Part shown: positions 8,180 through 15,080 of the stretch, piece by piece
Position numbering within the stretch: the stretch's first letter is position 1
Layout: every line of letters starts with the position of its first letter
NCBI GenBank assembly: GCA_937988885.1
Contig: CALKHR010000198.1
Location: 1 to 15,467 of the forward strand
Source: an uncultured Roseiflexaceae bacterium
GTDB taxonomy: Bacteria; Chloroflexota; Chloroflexia; Chloroflexales; Roseiflexaceae
Reading direction: 5' to 3'
DNA length: 15,467 bases
Position numbers and translations under genes: made by a program
The notes under the pieces: model-generated
Seen by the model: the letters and a program-made list of their open reading frames with translations, nothing else
What the model was told of the DNA's origin: nothing
Databases searched by the model: none

Positions 8180-9037
8180 ATGTGGTCGATGATTACTGAT
8201 TGGTTTCCTGCAGAAGGTACGTTTGGGTATTATCTATTGCGCAGTAGCATTATTTTTTTAGTGGCAGCACTTGTGGCTCGCATTTTAAGTGCGGTCATTT
8301 GGCGTATCGAGGTGTCGCGGGTGCGCCTTTCGCAGCGCCGTTTCAGCGAGCGCCGTCAGGTCACCTTGAAGGCGCTGATCACCTCGTTGCTCAACGGAGT
8401 GGCGGTGTTTGTGACGCTGCTAATGATCCTGGCGATGTTCATTCAGCCGAGCGCCCTAGTGACCTCGATCGGTCTGTTTAGCGCTGGCCTTGGTATCGCC
8501 GCTCGCCCCTTTATCAGCGATTTTTTGGGCGGCATGGTTCTTTTATTTGAAGATCAATTTGTGATCGGCGATAAGGTCGAGATCGGCGACCGCCAAGTGA
8601 ACGGTGTGGTGGAACGCGTTTCGCTGCGTACCACCCATATTCGCGGCGAGGCCGGCGAGTTGTGGATCGTGCCGAACGGCGATGTGCGCACCATCCGCAA
8701 CTATTCGCGGGGCAGTTTCTCTCCCGCCAATGTGCGTTTGACCGTGCCCACCGCCAAGTTCGATGAGGCGCTAGAGGCGCTGAGCACGCTGATCGCCAAC
8801 CCCGGCCCGAATGTGATCGAGACGCCGGAGATCATCAGCGAAGCAGGAGAGATCGGCTCAAACACCGTGCTCCTGCTCAAAGTGAAGGCGCGCCATGGCC
8901 TTGGCTCGCAGGTGCGCCGCGAATTGCTGGCTCGCTTACAACTCGCGCTCACCGAGCACGGCATCATCGTAGACCCCGACACGCCGCCAGAGCCGCAGGG
9001 TCGCCAAGTCTCGCAGCTTGACAAACCAATAGTTTAG
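8180..9037 (+). CDS. MscS-family small-conductance mechanosensitive channel
   Basis: A 285-residue inner-membrane channel that would open on membrane tension during hypo-osmotic shock. Hydrophobic helices lie at about 16-41, 66-88 and 93-125. The last is the pore-lining TM3 with small residues (GLFSAGLGIAARPFISDFLGG). A beta domain follows, with FVIGDKVEIGD and the family signature VPNGDV (about 170), then the alpha/beta cytoplasmic domain. The size is near E. coli MscS (286). Arg in the TM3 motif, where E. coli has Leu-Gln, could affect gating. GAGG lies 5 nt before the ATG. The first 100 bases are more AT-rich than the rest, as is common at translation starts. The stop codon lies inside the promoter and operator of the next gene. 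Confidence 0.9.
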   Translation: MWSMITDWFPAEGTFGYYLLRSSIIFLVAALVARILSAVIWRIEVSRVRLSQRRFSERRQVTLKALITSLLNGVAVFVTLLMILAMFIQPSALVTSIGLFSAGLGIAARPFISDFLGGMVLLFEDQFVIGDKVEIGDRQVNGVVERVSLRTTHIRGEAGELWIVPNGDVRTIRNYSRGSFSPANVRLTVPTAKFDEALEALSTLIANPGPNVIETPEIISEAGEIGSNTVLLLKVKARHGLGSQVRRELLARLQLALTEHGIIVDPDTPPEPQGRQVSQLDKPIV

Positions 9038-9046
9038 TTATAAACT
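9018..9046 (+). promoter_or_regulatory. Leaderless marR promoter with overlapping palindromic operator
   Basis: TTGACA (9018-9023), a 17-bp spacer, then TAAACT (9041-9046). Seven bases later is the A of ATG 9053, so the transcript is expected to begin at the start codon. The 16-bp palindrome AGTTTAGTTATAAACT (9031-9046) spans the spacer and the whole -10 box, the classic site for MarR autorepression. It also overlaps the mscS stop codon (9035-9037). Confidence 0.7.
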
Positions 9047-9052
9047 GTGGTA

Positions 9053-9505
9053 ATGAACCGATCATCTTCACAAGGACATGGTGGCGTTCGTCAACCGAGT
9101 GTGTTAGCTTGGCTGCGGCTGATGCGCGTGTATCAGAAGCTCGATAACGCTTCGATGCGCCATTTTCAATCGCACGAATCCAAGCTGAGCTCGGCGCAGT
9201 TCGACGTGCTAGCGCAAGTTGGCGCTGCGGAGGGACGCACGCAACAGGAACTGGCCGAATCGCTGTTCGTCACCAAGGGCAATATCTCGCAGTTGCTCGA
9301 CCGCATGGAGCGACAGGGGCTGGTGCGACGTAATCAGGAGGGTCGGAGCAACACCGTCTTTCTCACGGAGGCGGGACGCGAGCTGTACCAGACCTTAGTC
9401 CCCGCCCAAGAGGCGCTGATCTGCCGCCTCTTCAGCTCGCTCACGCACGAAGAACAGTCCCAATTGCTCACGCTGCTCCGCAAACTTGACCACAGCTTAA
9501 CATAA
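9053..9505 (+). CDS. MarR-family transcriptional repressor
   Basis: A 150-residue winged-helix dimer. The N-terminal helix RVYQKLDNASMRHFQSHESKL leads into the DNA-binding domain: SSAQFDVLAQVG, QQELAESLFVTKGNISQLLD (recognition helix) and the wing GRSNTVFLTEAG. A C-terminal dimerisation helix follows. An in-frame GTG at 9047 could add two residues, but neither start has an SD. The ATG at 9053 is chosen because it coincides with the predicted transcription start. MarR proteins of this type are released from DNA by phenolics, quinones or oxidants. The downstream ring-cleaving dioxygenase fits an MhqR-like role, but that is inference from context. The gene probably represses itself through the palindrome at 9031-9046. 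Confidence 0.88.
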   Translation: MNRSSSQGHGGVRQPSVLAWLRLMRVYQKLDNASMRHFQSHESKLSSAQFDVLAQVGAAEGRTQQELAESLFVTKGNISQLLDRMERQGLVRRNQEGRSNTVFLTEAGRELYQTLVPAQEALICRLFSSLTHEEQSQLLTLLRKLDHSLT

Positions 9506-9525
9506 CAGGTTAACAGCGATTGCTG

Positions 9526-9545
9526 CTGCCCGTTAGATCGGGCAG
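9526..9545 (+). other. Hairpin and repeated SD-like motif in the marR-dioxygenase gap
   Basis: CTGCCCG (9526-9532) pairs with CGGGCAG (9539-9545) around TTAGAT, with no T-run after it. Further on, AGGAGCGAGG occurs at 9561-9570 and again at 9616-9625, where it is the SD of the next gene. The 122-bp gap also carries TTAAC/GTTAA around the marR stop. Confidence 0.4.
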
Positions 9546-9627
9546 GGCTTCGTCGTCTCTAGGAGCGAGGGGACTCCGTTCTGCAGGCGTGTCAAACGGC
9601 TGCATTCGCAGCAGAAGGAGCGAGGCT

Positions 9628-10569
9628 ATGTCGGAACTGCTCGGCTTTCACCACATCACTGCGATTGTTGGTGATGTGCAGGCGAACGTCGATTGTTACG
9701 CGGGGTTATTGGGTTTGCGCCTCGTCAAAACCACGGTCAACTTCGATGATCCGCAGACGTATCACCTCTATTTCGGCGATGGCGCGGGCCGACCGGGCAC
9801 GCTAATCACGTTCTTCCCTTGGACCACCGGGCGCTGGGGCGGGCGTGGCACCGGGCAGATCAGCGCGATCGCGTTCGCCGTGCCGAATGGCTCGCTGGAC
9901 TATTGGGCGCAGCGCCTGCAGCAGGCCAATGTGCGCTACGCCGAGCCTGTCAATCGCTTCGATGAGCAAGTGTTGCAGTTCTACGATCCGGCTGGCCTGT
10001 TGATCGAATTGGTGGCCCGTCGCGATGCTGAACTCGCCCCGCCCTGGGAGCAGGGGCCGATCCCGCTTGAGTACGCCATCCGTGGCTTGGCGGGTGTCAC
10101 GCTCACCCTGCAGCGTGCCGAGCCGACCACCGCGTTCCTGCGCGATGTGTTCGGCTTTCGGGCGATGGGCAACGATGTCGAGCGCGAGCGTTTGACGTGG
10201 GGCAGCGGCAGTTCGCTCGCCCATGTCGATCTGATCGAGCGCCCCGATGTGCCGTTTGGCACGTTTGGTGTGGGCATTGTGCACCACGTGGCGTGGAACG
10301 TGCCCAATGATGTGAGCGAATTGGCCTGGCGGCACACGTTGATTGAGTATGGCTTGCAGGTGACGCCCGTGCGCGAACGGTTCTACTTCCGCTCGATCTA
10401 CTTCAATGAGCCGGGCGGCGTGGTGTTCGAGATGGCGACCAGCGGGCCGGGCTTCACCGTCGATGAGCCGTACGAGCGGTTGGGCCAAACATTGATGTTA
10501 CCGCCTTGGCTTGAGGAGCGCCGCACCGAACTTGCCGCCGCGTTGGAGCCATTCCGCCTGCCGACATAG
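9628..10569 (+). CDS. Two-domain glyoxalase / ring-cleaving dioxygenase (VOC superfamily, MhqA/MhqO-like)
   Basis: A 313-residue cytoplasmic metalloenzyme built from tandem VOC modules. The start at 9628 is fixed by AGAAGGAG 7 nt upstream and by the family N-terminus GFHHITAIVGD; upstream ATGs in frame give a non-conserved Arg/Ser-rich tail. Candidate metal ligands are H8/H9, H219/H220 in GIVHHVAWNV, and E268 in GGVVFEMAT. Relatives such as the MhqA/MhqO group of Bacillus subtilis are annotated as glyoxalase/ring-cleaving dioxygenases, and some are induced by quinones or hydroquinones. The exact substrate cannot be read from sequence. The gene lies downstream of the MarR gene on the same strand and converges on glgA across a shared terminator. 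Confidence 0.87.
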   Translation: MSELLGFHHITAIVGDVQANVDCYAGLLGLRLVKTTVNFDDPQTYHLYFGDGAGRPGTLITFFPWTTGRWGGRGTGQISAIAFAVPNGSLDYWAQRLQQANVRYAEPVNRFDEQVLQFYDPAGLLIELVARRDAELAPPWEQGPIPLEYAIRGLAGVTLTLQRAEPTTAFLRDVFGFRAMGNDVERERLTWGSGSSLAHVDLIERPDVPFGTFGVGIVHHVAWNVPNDVSELAWRHTLIEYGLQVTPVRERFYFRSIYFNEPGGVVFEMATSGPGFTVDEPYERLGQTLMLPPWLEERRTELAAALEPFRLPT

Positions 10570-10635
10570 CGGAAAACCTGCGCGAATCGGCTGCGAAGTG
10601 TGAAAGATGATCGATTGTAGCAGGGAAAGGCTTGC

Positions 10636-10672
10636 AAAACACCTGGAGGTAGATGTACACTCCAGGTGTTTT
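10636..10672. terminator. Bidirectional terminator between the dioxygenase gene and glgA
   Basis: AAAACACCTGGAG (10636-10648) pairs perfectly with CTCCAGGTGTTTT (10660-10672) around an 11-nt loop. Each strand ends in GTTTT, so both converging transcripts can stop here. Confidence 0.9.
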
Positions 10673-10699
10673 ATTCACAACAAGCATATGAAAACGGGG

Positions 10700-12136
10700 C
10701 TAGCGCCCGACAGTGCGCAGAGCCATCTCGTACATCGCCACGTACTCGCGTGCCGACGATGCCCACGAGTGATCCTCGCGCATCCCTCGCGCCCGTAGGA
10801 TGGCCCAGCCGTCGTGGTCGTTGAACGACGAGATGCAGCGGCGGATCGCATCGAGCATAATCGAGGCGTCGTAGGGGTGGAAGCGGAAGCCGTTGCCCTC
10901 CCAACCCTCGCGCACGGTATCGTCGAGGCCGCCCGTCGCCCGCACGATCGGCACCGAGCCGTAGCGCAGGGCGATGAGCTGGCCCAAACCGCCCGGCTCA
11001 TAGCGCGACGGCATCAGGAATGCGTCACTGCCGGCGTAGATCTGCTGCGCGAAGGCGGCATCGAAGCCCAAGCGCACATGCACGCGCGAGGGGTACTGCT
11101 GCATCGCCTGGCTAAACGCCGCTTCGAGATCGGGCTGGCCGCTGCCCAACAGCACGAGTTGTGCGTTCGTCTCTTGTATCAGCTCGGGCAATGCGCTATA
11201 AACGAGGTCTAGGCCTTTCTGTTCGGCCAAACGCGTCACCATGCCGATCAGTGGCAGGTTCGCATTAACCTCGAACCCGCACTGCTGTTGCAGCACCGCC
11301 TTGCAGAGCGCTTTGCCGCTGGGATCATCGGCGCTGTAATTGGCCGCGATGTAGGGATCGTGCTCGGGATCGAAAACCGTGAAATCGATGCCGTTCAGGA
11401 TGCCGACGAGTTGATCCTGACGTTGCCGCAGCAGGTGATCGAGGCCCTCGCCGAAGGCAGGGTTGAGGATCTCTTGCGCGTAGGTCGGGCTGACGGTGCT
11501 GATAACATCGGCATACATCAGGCCGCGCGCCATAAAATTGAACTGCTCGCCGAGGCCGATGCCGTGTTCCACCAGCCCACCAGCGCTGAGGCCAGCCGCG
11601 TGCAGCGTGCTCGGTCCGAAACGGCCCTGGTAGGCCAAATTGTGGATGGTGTAGACCGACGCGATATGCCCGAACGTGTAGGAATAGAACGTTTTGAGAT
11701 AATTGGGGATGAGGCCAGTGTGCCAATCGTTGGCGTGGACAATATCAGGTTGCCATTTCTCGATCTCGCGCAGGTGCTGGATCAGCGCGAGCACGCCTCG
11801 TGCGAACAGGATGAAGCGCCGATCGTCGTCGCCCTCGCCGTAAATGGCCTGGCGGGCGAATCCGGCGGGAATATCGAGCAAATAGACGGGAGTTTGGCCA
11901 AGCGTGGTCTGAAAAATGCGAAGCTCTTCTTGATGCTCACCCACTGCGAGGAACGTTGCGGCGATCGGACCTTCGATCGTCCACGGGCCGTCGTACAGAC
12001 GGCGGTAGAGCGGCATCACGATCCGCGCATCGTGGCCGAGTTCTCGAAGAGCGGGCGGCAAGGCTCCGGCCACATCGGCGAGCCCTCCTGTCTTGATAAA
12101 CGGCGCGACTTCGGCGGCAACAAATAGGATATTCAT
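10700..12136 (-). CDS. glgA: Glycogen synthase (GT5 ADP-glucose type)
   Basis: The enzyme transfers glucose from ADP-glucose (sometimes UDP-glucose) to growing alpha-1,4-glucan; it acts in the cytoplasm. The 478 residues match bacterial GlgA (about 477). The N-terminus is canonical, MNILFVAAEVAPFIKTGGL, with K15 of the KTGGL nucleotide-sugar site. The C-terminal GT-B domain has PSRYEPGGLGQLIALRYG (376-393) with catalytic E380, then ATGGLDDTV. The Cys usual after EP is Gly here. The start at 12136 is chosen from family conservation. The strong SD (12161-12170) is 24 nt from this ATG, and an in-frame ATT lies between them. No other glg genes are in the window; the gene stands alone behind a long leader and ends at the bidirectional terminator. 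Confidence 0.93.
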   Translation of the reverse strand: MNILFVAAEVAPFIKTGGLADVAGALPPALRELGHDARIVMPLYRRLYDGPWTIEGPIAATFLAVGEHQEELRIFQTTLGQTPVYLLDIPAGFARQAIYGEGDDDRRFILFARGVLALIQHLREIEKWQPDIVHANDWHTGLIPNYLKTFYSYTFGHIASVYTIHNLAYQGRFGPSTLHAAGLSAGGLVEHGIGLGEQFNFMARGLMYADVISTVSPTYAQEILNPAFGEGLDHLLRQRQDQLVGILNGIDFTVFDPEHDPYIAANYSADDPSGKALCKAVLQQQCGFEVNANLPLIGMVTRLAEQKGLDLVYSALPELIQETNAQLVLLGSGQPDLEAAFSQAMQQYPSRVHVRLGFDAAFAQQIYAGSDAFLMPSRYEPGGLGQLIALRYGSVPIVRATGGLDDTVREGWEGNGFRFHPYDASIMLDAIRRCISSFNDHDGWAILRARGMREDHSWASSAREYVAMYEMALRTVGR

Positions 12137-12335
12137 AGATACGCGGCGAATGGCTGCCGCTCCTCCTTTCACAGATCGACGTTGGTGCCGTGCACGGCGG
12201 GATTCCAACGTTTGGCGTTGCCTGGAATATCGCAAAGCGGTATCGGCTCGTCGGGCGGGTGATGGGAGTTGCGTATGTGCAAGGTGATGCGCTAGCCGAT
12301 AACCGCCTAGTGGTTCGATTGCGCGTGGTTGGCTG
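12137..12335 (-). promoter_or_regulatory. Structured 5' leader of glgA (candidate cis-regulatory RNA)
   Basis: Read on the minus strand, three stem regions precede the SD. Stem A: AGCCGATA (12294-12301) and TATCGGCT (12241-12248), extended by GCGG/CCGC across one bulged base. Stem B: ATTCC and CAACG (12202-12210) against CGTTG and GGAAT (12216-12228), with a small bulge. Stem C: ACGTTGG (12179-12185) with CCAACGT (12205-12211), enclosing the 12-bp palindrome GCCGTGCACGGC (12187-12198). B and C share bases 12205-12210, so only one can form at a time. It matches no riboswitch class that I recognise. Confidence 0.5.
12143..12170 (-). promoter_or_regulatory. Shine-Dalgarno plus hairpin before the glgA start
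   Basis: On the minus strand GAAAGGAGGA (12170-12161) is followed by GCGGC (12160-12156), an 8-nt loop and GCCGC (12147-12143), then GTATCT and ATG. Linearly the SD is too far from the AUG. If the hairpin folds, the effective spacing drops to about 6-7 nt. An in-frame ATT at 12151-12149 stands 9 nt from the SD as an alternative start. Confidence 0.55.
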
Positions 12336-12344
12336 ATTGTACCA
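12336..12344 (-). promoter_or_regulatory. Extended -10 promoter of glgA
   Basis: On the minus strand TGGTACAAT (12344-12336) fits the extended -10 form TGn-TATAAT with one mismatch. No good -35 is present. Transcription would start near 12329, giving a leader of about 190 nt. Confidence 0.5.
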
Positions 12345-12677
12345 TGGTTTAGGGAGAATCCGCACCATCACGCGAGACAAGCTGTCTTCTCCTGTTGGCA
12401 AATATGGGCATATGCGAGAAGAACTCTCTTGGATTGGCGTAAAAGCGGCAAAAATAACGTTTGTGTTTATCAGATGGCGAGATTGTTAGAGAGACAATGA
12501 GAAATTTGTTATATGAAACGAACCCGTTTGGATGTGGCACACGGTATAGTAATTACAGCTTCGCAATGAGATGTGCTGATTGCTGTTGAGACTCACGCTT
12601 TGGTTCGGATCTGAAAGGCGCTCTCCTGCGGGAGCGGCCCGCACTTAGGAAGCCTGGCATATTGAGGAGGACGCTCT
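12345..12677. other. glgA / bcsB-like divergent intergenic region, remainder
   Basis: AT-richer than the genes and without a believable ORF. A small inverted repeat, ATTGT/ACAAT, is at 12482-12498. TATAGT at 12545-12550 could be a -10 for the downstream gene but has no -35 at normal spacing. The last 60 bases hold the overlapping hairpins described separately and a strong SD. Confidence 0.4.
12619..12643 (+). promoter_or_regulatory. Two overlapping, mutually exclusive hairpins upstream of the bcsB-like gene
   Basis: Hairpin 1: CGCTCTC (12619-12625) with GGGAGCG (12630-12636), one wobble, loop CTGC. Hairpin 2: TGCGGG (12627-12632) with CCCGCA (12638-12643), loop AGCGG. They share bases 12627-12636. 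They end 20 nt before the SD GAGGAGG (12664-12670). Confidence 0.45.
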
Positions 12678-14996
12678 ATGTCATTGCCGGAAAATCGTTC
12701 TGTGCGTCTGCTGATACGTACGATAGGTGCGATATGCGCAGTGGTGTTTGTATGGCTGGGGTTTGTGCCAATAGCCTCGCTCGCCACTGTGGCGAAAGCT
12801 GCTCCGGCAGCCGAGCAGTCAAGTGCGCCTTTGGCGATACCGGTGGCTCAGGGCACTCCCGTCGATCTGAGTCTTGCTGATCTCCAAATTCAAAATCAAA
12901 TCCTCGACAGCTCGGGCGATGCGGTGAGTGTGAATTTTGGCTTGCCCGCATCCTGGGCCTTAAACGGGAATTCTCAGCTCAACCTACATTTTGCTGCCTC
13001 GATGCTCGGCTGGCAGAATACTTCTAATCTCTCGGTGCTCGATGGGCGCATGGCCCTGCGGGTCACGCTAAACGGCCAGCGTATCGCTTTCATCCCGATC
13101 GCTGGCTCCTTCGACGACACCATCACCATCCCGATCCCGAATGGTCTGCTGCGAACTGTGGCCGATGGCAATCGCAACAGCTTGATCTTTGCGCTCGAGG
13201 CGCGCCTCGATTGCAATGAGTTATCGCCGGTTGAACTGATCATCTACAATGATACGTTCTTGCAGTTCTCGTACGGCACGCGCCCGCTGCAGCCGGATCT
13301 GTCGCGCTATCCGTACCCGTTGGTGCAGAACACCATCGTGACCGATACGATCACGCTGTTGGTGCCGCAGGAGCCGACCACCAATGAGTTGTCGGCGGCG
13401 TTTGCGGTGGCCGCGAGCCTGCGGCAGTTGTCGAGCTCCGGCGATCTGCAGTTGATGCGCGAGAGCGACCTGAGCGATGAGCGCCGCGCCAACAGCCACT
13501 TGGTGCTGATCGGCCAGCCGTCGCGTATGCCGCTGATCAACGAGGTGGTGCTCGCCGCCCCCGCCGAGGGCGATGCCTTCCCCAGCCTGCCGATGGGCCC
13601 CGACGATGGTGTGACGCAGATCGCTGGCTCGCCGTGGAGCGCTGCACACGCGGTGCTGGTGGTGAGCGGCGCCAACGATGAGACGGTGCTCAAGGCCGCG
13701 CAGAGCTTGGAGACGCTTCGGCGCTGGCCGCAGAGCGCTGGTACCGCCGCGATGGTCGCTGAGATCCGTGATGCCGCATCTCCCGAGGTGCAGGAGGGAC
13801 GGCGCACCTTTGCGCAAATGGGCATCTACCCCGAGACGATCGAGGGGGCTGGGCAGCGCGACCTGGAGTTCCTGTTTGTGCTGCCGTTCGATCAGACCTT
13901 GCCCGGCAATACCGTGATGGCCCTGTCGTTTGCCCATTCGGCCCTGATCGATCCGACTCGTTCGCAGATGAGCGTGGAGCTCAATGGCAAGTCGATCGCG
14001 GGCCTGCGGCTTACCGAGGCGTCTGCGATTGGTCATGTGGCCCAGGTTGTGCTGCCCCGCGCGAACCTTCAGCCGGGCGTGAATCGCTTGACGTTGGATG
14101 TCGATCTCAACGAGTTGACCGAGTGTGGTTCCTCGGGCGATAAAGGTGTGTGGCTGACGGTGCGCGACGATTCGTACTTCGAGTTCACCCCGGCTACGGA
14201 TGGCATCACGCGGGCGCAGCCGTTCACGCTCGATCGCTTCCCCATGCCGTTCGCCGATCACCCTGATCTGGCGGAGACCTGCATTGTGGTGCCGCGCACC
14301 GACCCTGTGGCATGGAGCGCGGCGATGCGCATTGCGATGACGCTGGCGAACTCGACCTACAGTAATGTGGTGGCGCCTGCGGTGGCCTTCGCCGATGATC
14401 TCTCCGATGAGATGCGCATGAACCATCACTTGATCTTGGTGGGCCAACCCAAGGATCAGCCGCTGCTGGCCGAGCTCACCGAGCAGTTGCCGGTGGTGTT
14501 CAAGGAGGGCTCGAACGACCCCGATGATCAGCGCAGCCGCGTGGTGATGCACTTCAACCCGCCGGAGTCGCAGGGCTACCTGGAGCTTGTCGCCGCGCCG
14601 TGGGATGCGCGTCGGGCGGTGTTGGCGGTGTTGGGCCGCAACAATACCGAGGTGACGTGGGCGGCCAGCGGCGTGACCCGCTCGTCGCTGCGCAACCGCT
14701 TGAGCAGCCAATTGGCGTTGATCCAGCAGGATAGTGTGGCTATCCCCGAACTGATTGTGCAGCCCGTCGCGCCGCAACCGCAGGTGACGCCTACGCCAGA
14801 GCCGACGGTCATGTCGACGGCGACCCCTGAGCCGGAGCCGACGCGCACGCCGATCGCCACTCCTGCGCAGAGCAATAACAGTGGGCGCTCGAACCGCAGT
14901 ACGCTTCTGTGGGCCGCGTTGGGCGGGGTGGCGCTTCTTGCGCTCGGTGGCTGTGCCTTCTGGGTGTCGCGCCAACAGAAACGCGGCTTGTATTAG
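12678..14996 (+). CDS. bcsB: BcsB-like cellulose synthase regulatory subunit, membrane anchored
   Basis: The 772 residues match the usual BcsB length (E. coli 779). A signal peptide or N-terminal helix (about 10-42) ends near AKAAPA. Two repeated modules follow. Carbohydrate-binding-like domains lie at about 55-205 and 380-515, each ending in a Cys-containing strand (LDCNELSPVELIIYND; LTECGSSGDKGVWLTVRDD). Flavodoxin-like domains at about 215-365 and 520-690 carry the paired signatures SHLVLIGQPSRMPL and NHHLILVGQPKDQPL. A Thr/Pro/Glu linker (about 694-735) leads to one C-terminal helix (about 740-763) and a short basic tail. In BcsAB the protein guides glucan out of the BcsA channel. No BcsA or other glycosyltransferase subunit lies next to it, and a terminator closes it. 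Its partner is therefore elsewhere, or it serves another polysaccharide. SD GAGGAGG is 7 nt before the ATG. Confidence 0.82.
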   Translation: MSLPENRSVRLLIRTIGAICAVVFVWLGFVPIASLATVAKAAPAAEQSSAPLAIPVAQGTPVDLSLADLQIQNQILDSSGDAVSVNFGLPASWALNGNSQLNLHFAASMLGWQNTSNLSVLDGRMALRVTLNGQRIAFIPIAGSFDDTITIPIPNGLLRTVADGNRNSLIFALEARLDCNELSPVELIIYNDTFLQFSYGTRPLQPDLSRYPYPLVQNTIVTDTITLLVPQEPTTNELSAAFAVAASLRQLSSSGDLQLMRESDLSDERRANSHLVLIGQPSRMPLINEVVLAAPAEGDAFPSLPMGPDDGVTQIAGSPWSAAHAVLVVSGANDETVLKAAQSLETLRRWPQSAGTAAMVAEIRDAASPEVQEGRRTFAQMGIYPETIEGAGQRDLEFLFVLPFDQTLPGNTVMALSFAHSALIDPTRSQMSVELNGKSIAGLRLTEASAIGHVAQVVLPRANLQPGVNRLTLDVDLNELTECGSSGDKGVWLTVRDDSYFEFTPATDGITRAQPFTLDRFPMPFADHPDLAETCIVVPRTDPVAWSAAMRIAMTLANSTYSNVVAPAVAFADDLSDEMRMNHHLILVGQPKDQPLLAELTEQLPVVFKEGSNDPDDQRSRVVMHFNPPESQGYLELVAAPWDARRAVLAVLGRNNTEVTWAASGVTRSSLRNRLSSQLALIQQDSVAIPELIVQPVAPQPQVTPTPEPTVMSTATPEPEPTRTPIATPAQSNNSGRSNRSTLLWAALGGVALLALGGCAFWVSRQQKRGLY

Positions 14997-15044
14997 TTGG
15001 TGGGCTATCGTATGAGGGTTTGCAATAATCGATAGGATAAGCAC

Positions 15045-15080
15045 ATCGCGGCTCTATGGTTGCAGAGCCGCGATTGTTTT
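15045..15080 (+). terminator. Strong intrinsic terminator after the bcsB-like gene
   Basis: ATCGCGGCTCT (15045-15055) pairs perfectly with AGAGCCGCGAT (15064-15074) around an 8-nt loop, followed by TGTTTTGTCTC. It lies 48 bp after the stop codon. Confidence 0.92.

Noticed and set aside
9496..9515. TTAAC/GTTAA inverted repeat over the marR stop as a second MarR operator
   Set aside because: It does not resemble AGTTTAGTTATAAACT and has no clear promoter attached.
9520..9627. N-terminal extension of the dioxygenase (36 codons in frame upstream)
   Set aside because: The extension is Arg/Ser/Gly-rich with no SD. The strong SD and family N-terminus support the start at 9628.
12252..12290. GTGATGGGAGTTGCG segment as a third copy of the 41-nt hairpin
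   Set aside because: Only short strings match and the stem cannot form.
12349..12540. Small minus-strand ORF upstream of glgA (63 codons)
   Set aside because: No SD, no recognisable motif, and it spans the probable promoter region of the divergent genes.
13221..15044. Long open frame antisense to the bcsB-like gene (607 codons)
   Set aside because: Arg/His-rich mirror translation with no domain. It runs across the coding strand of a convincing gene, and its supposed start falls at the edge of the terminator stem.
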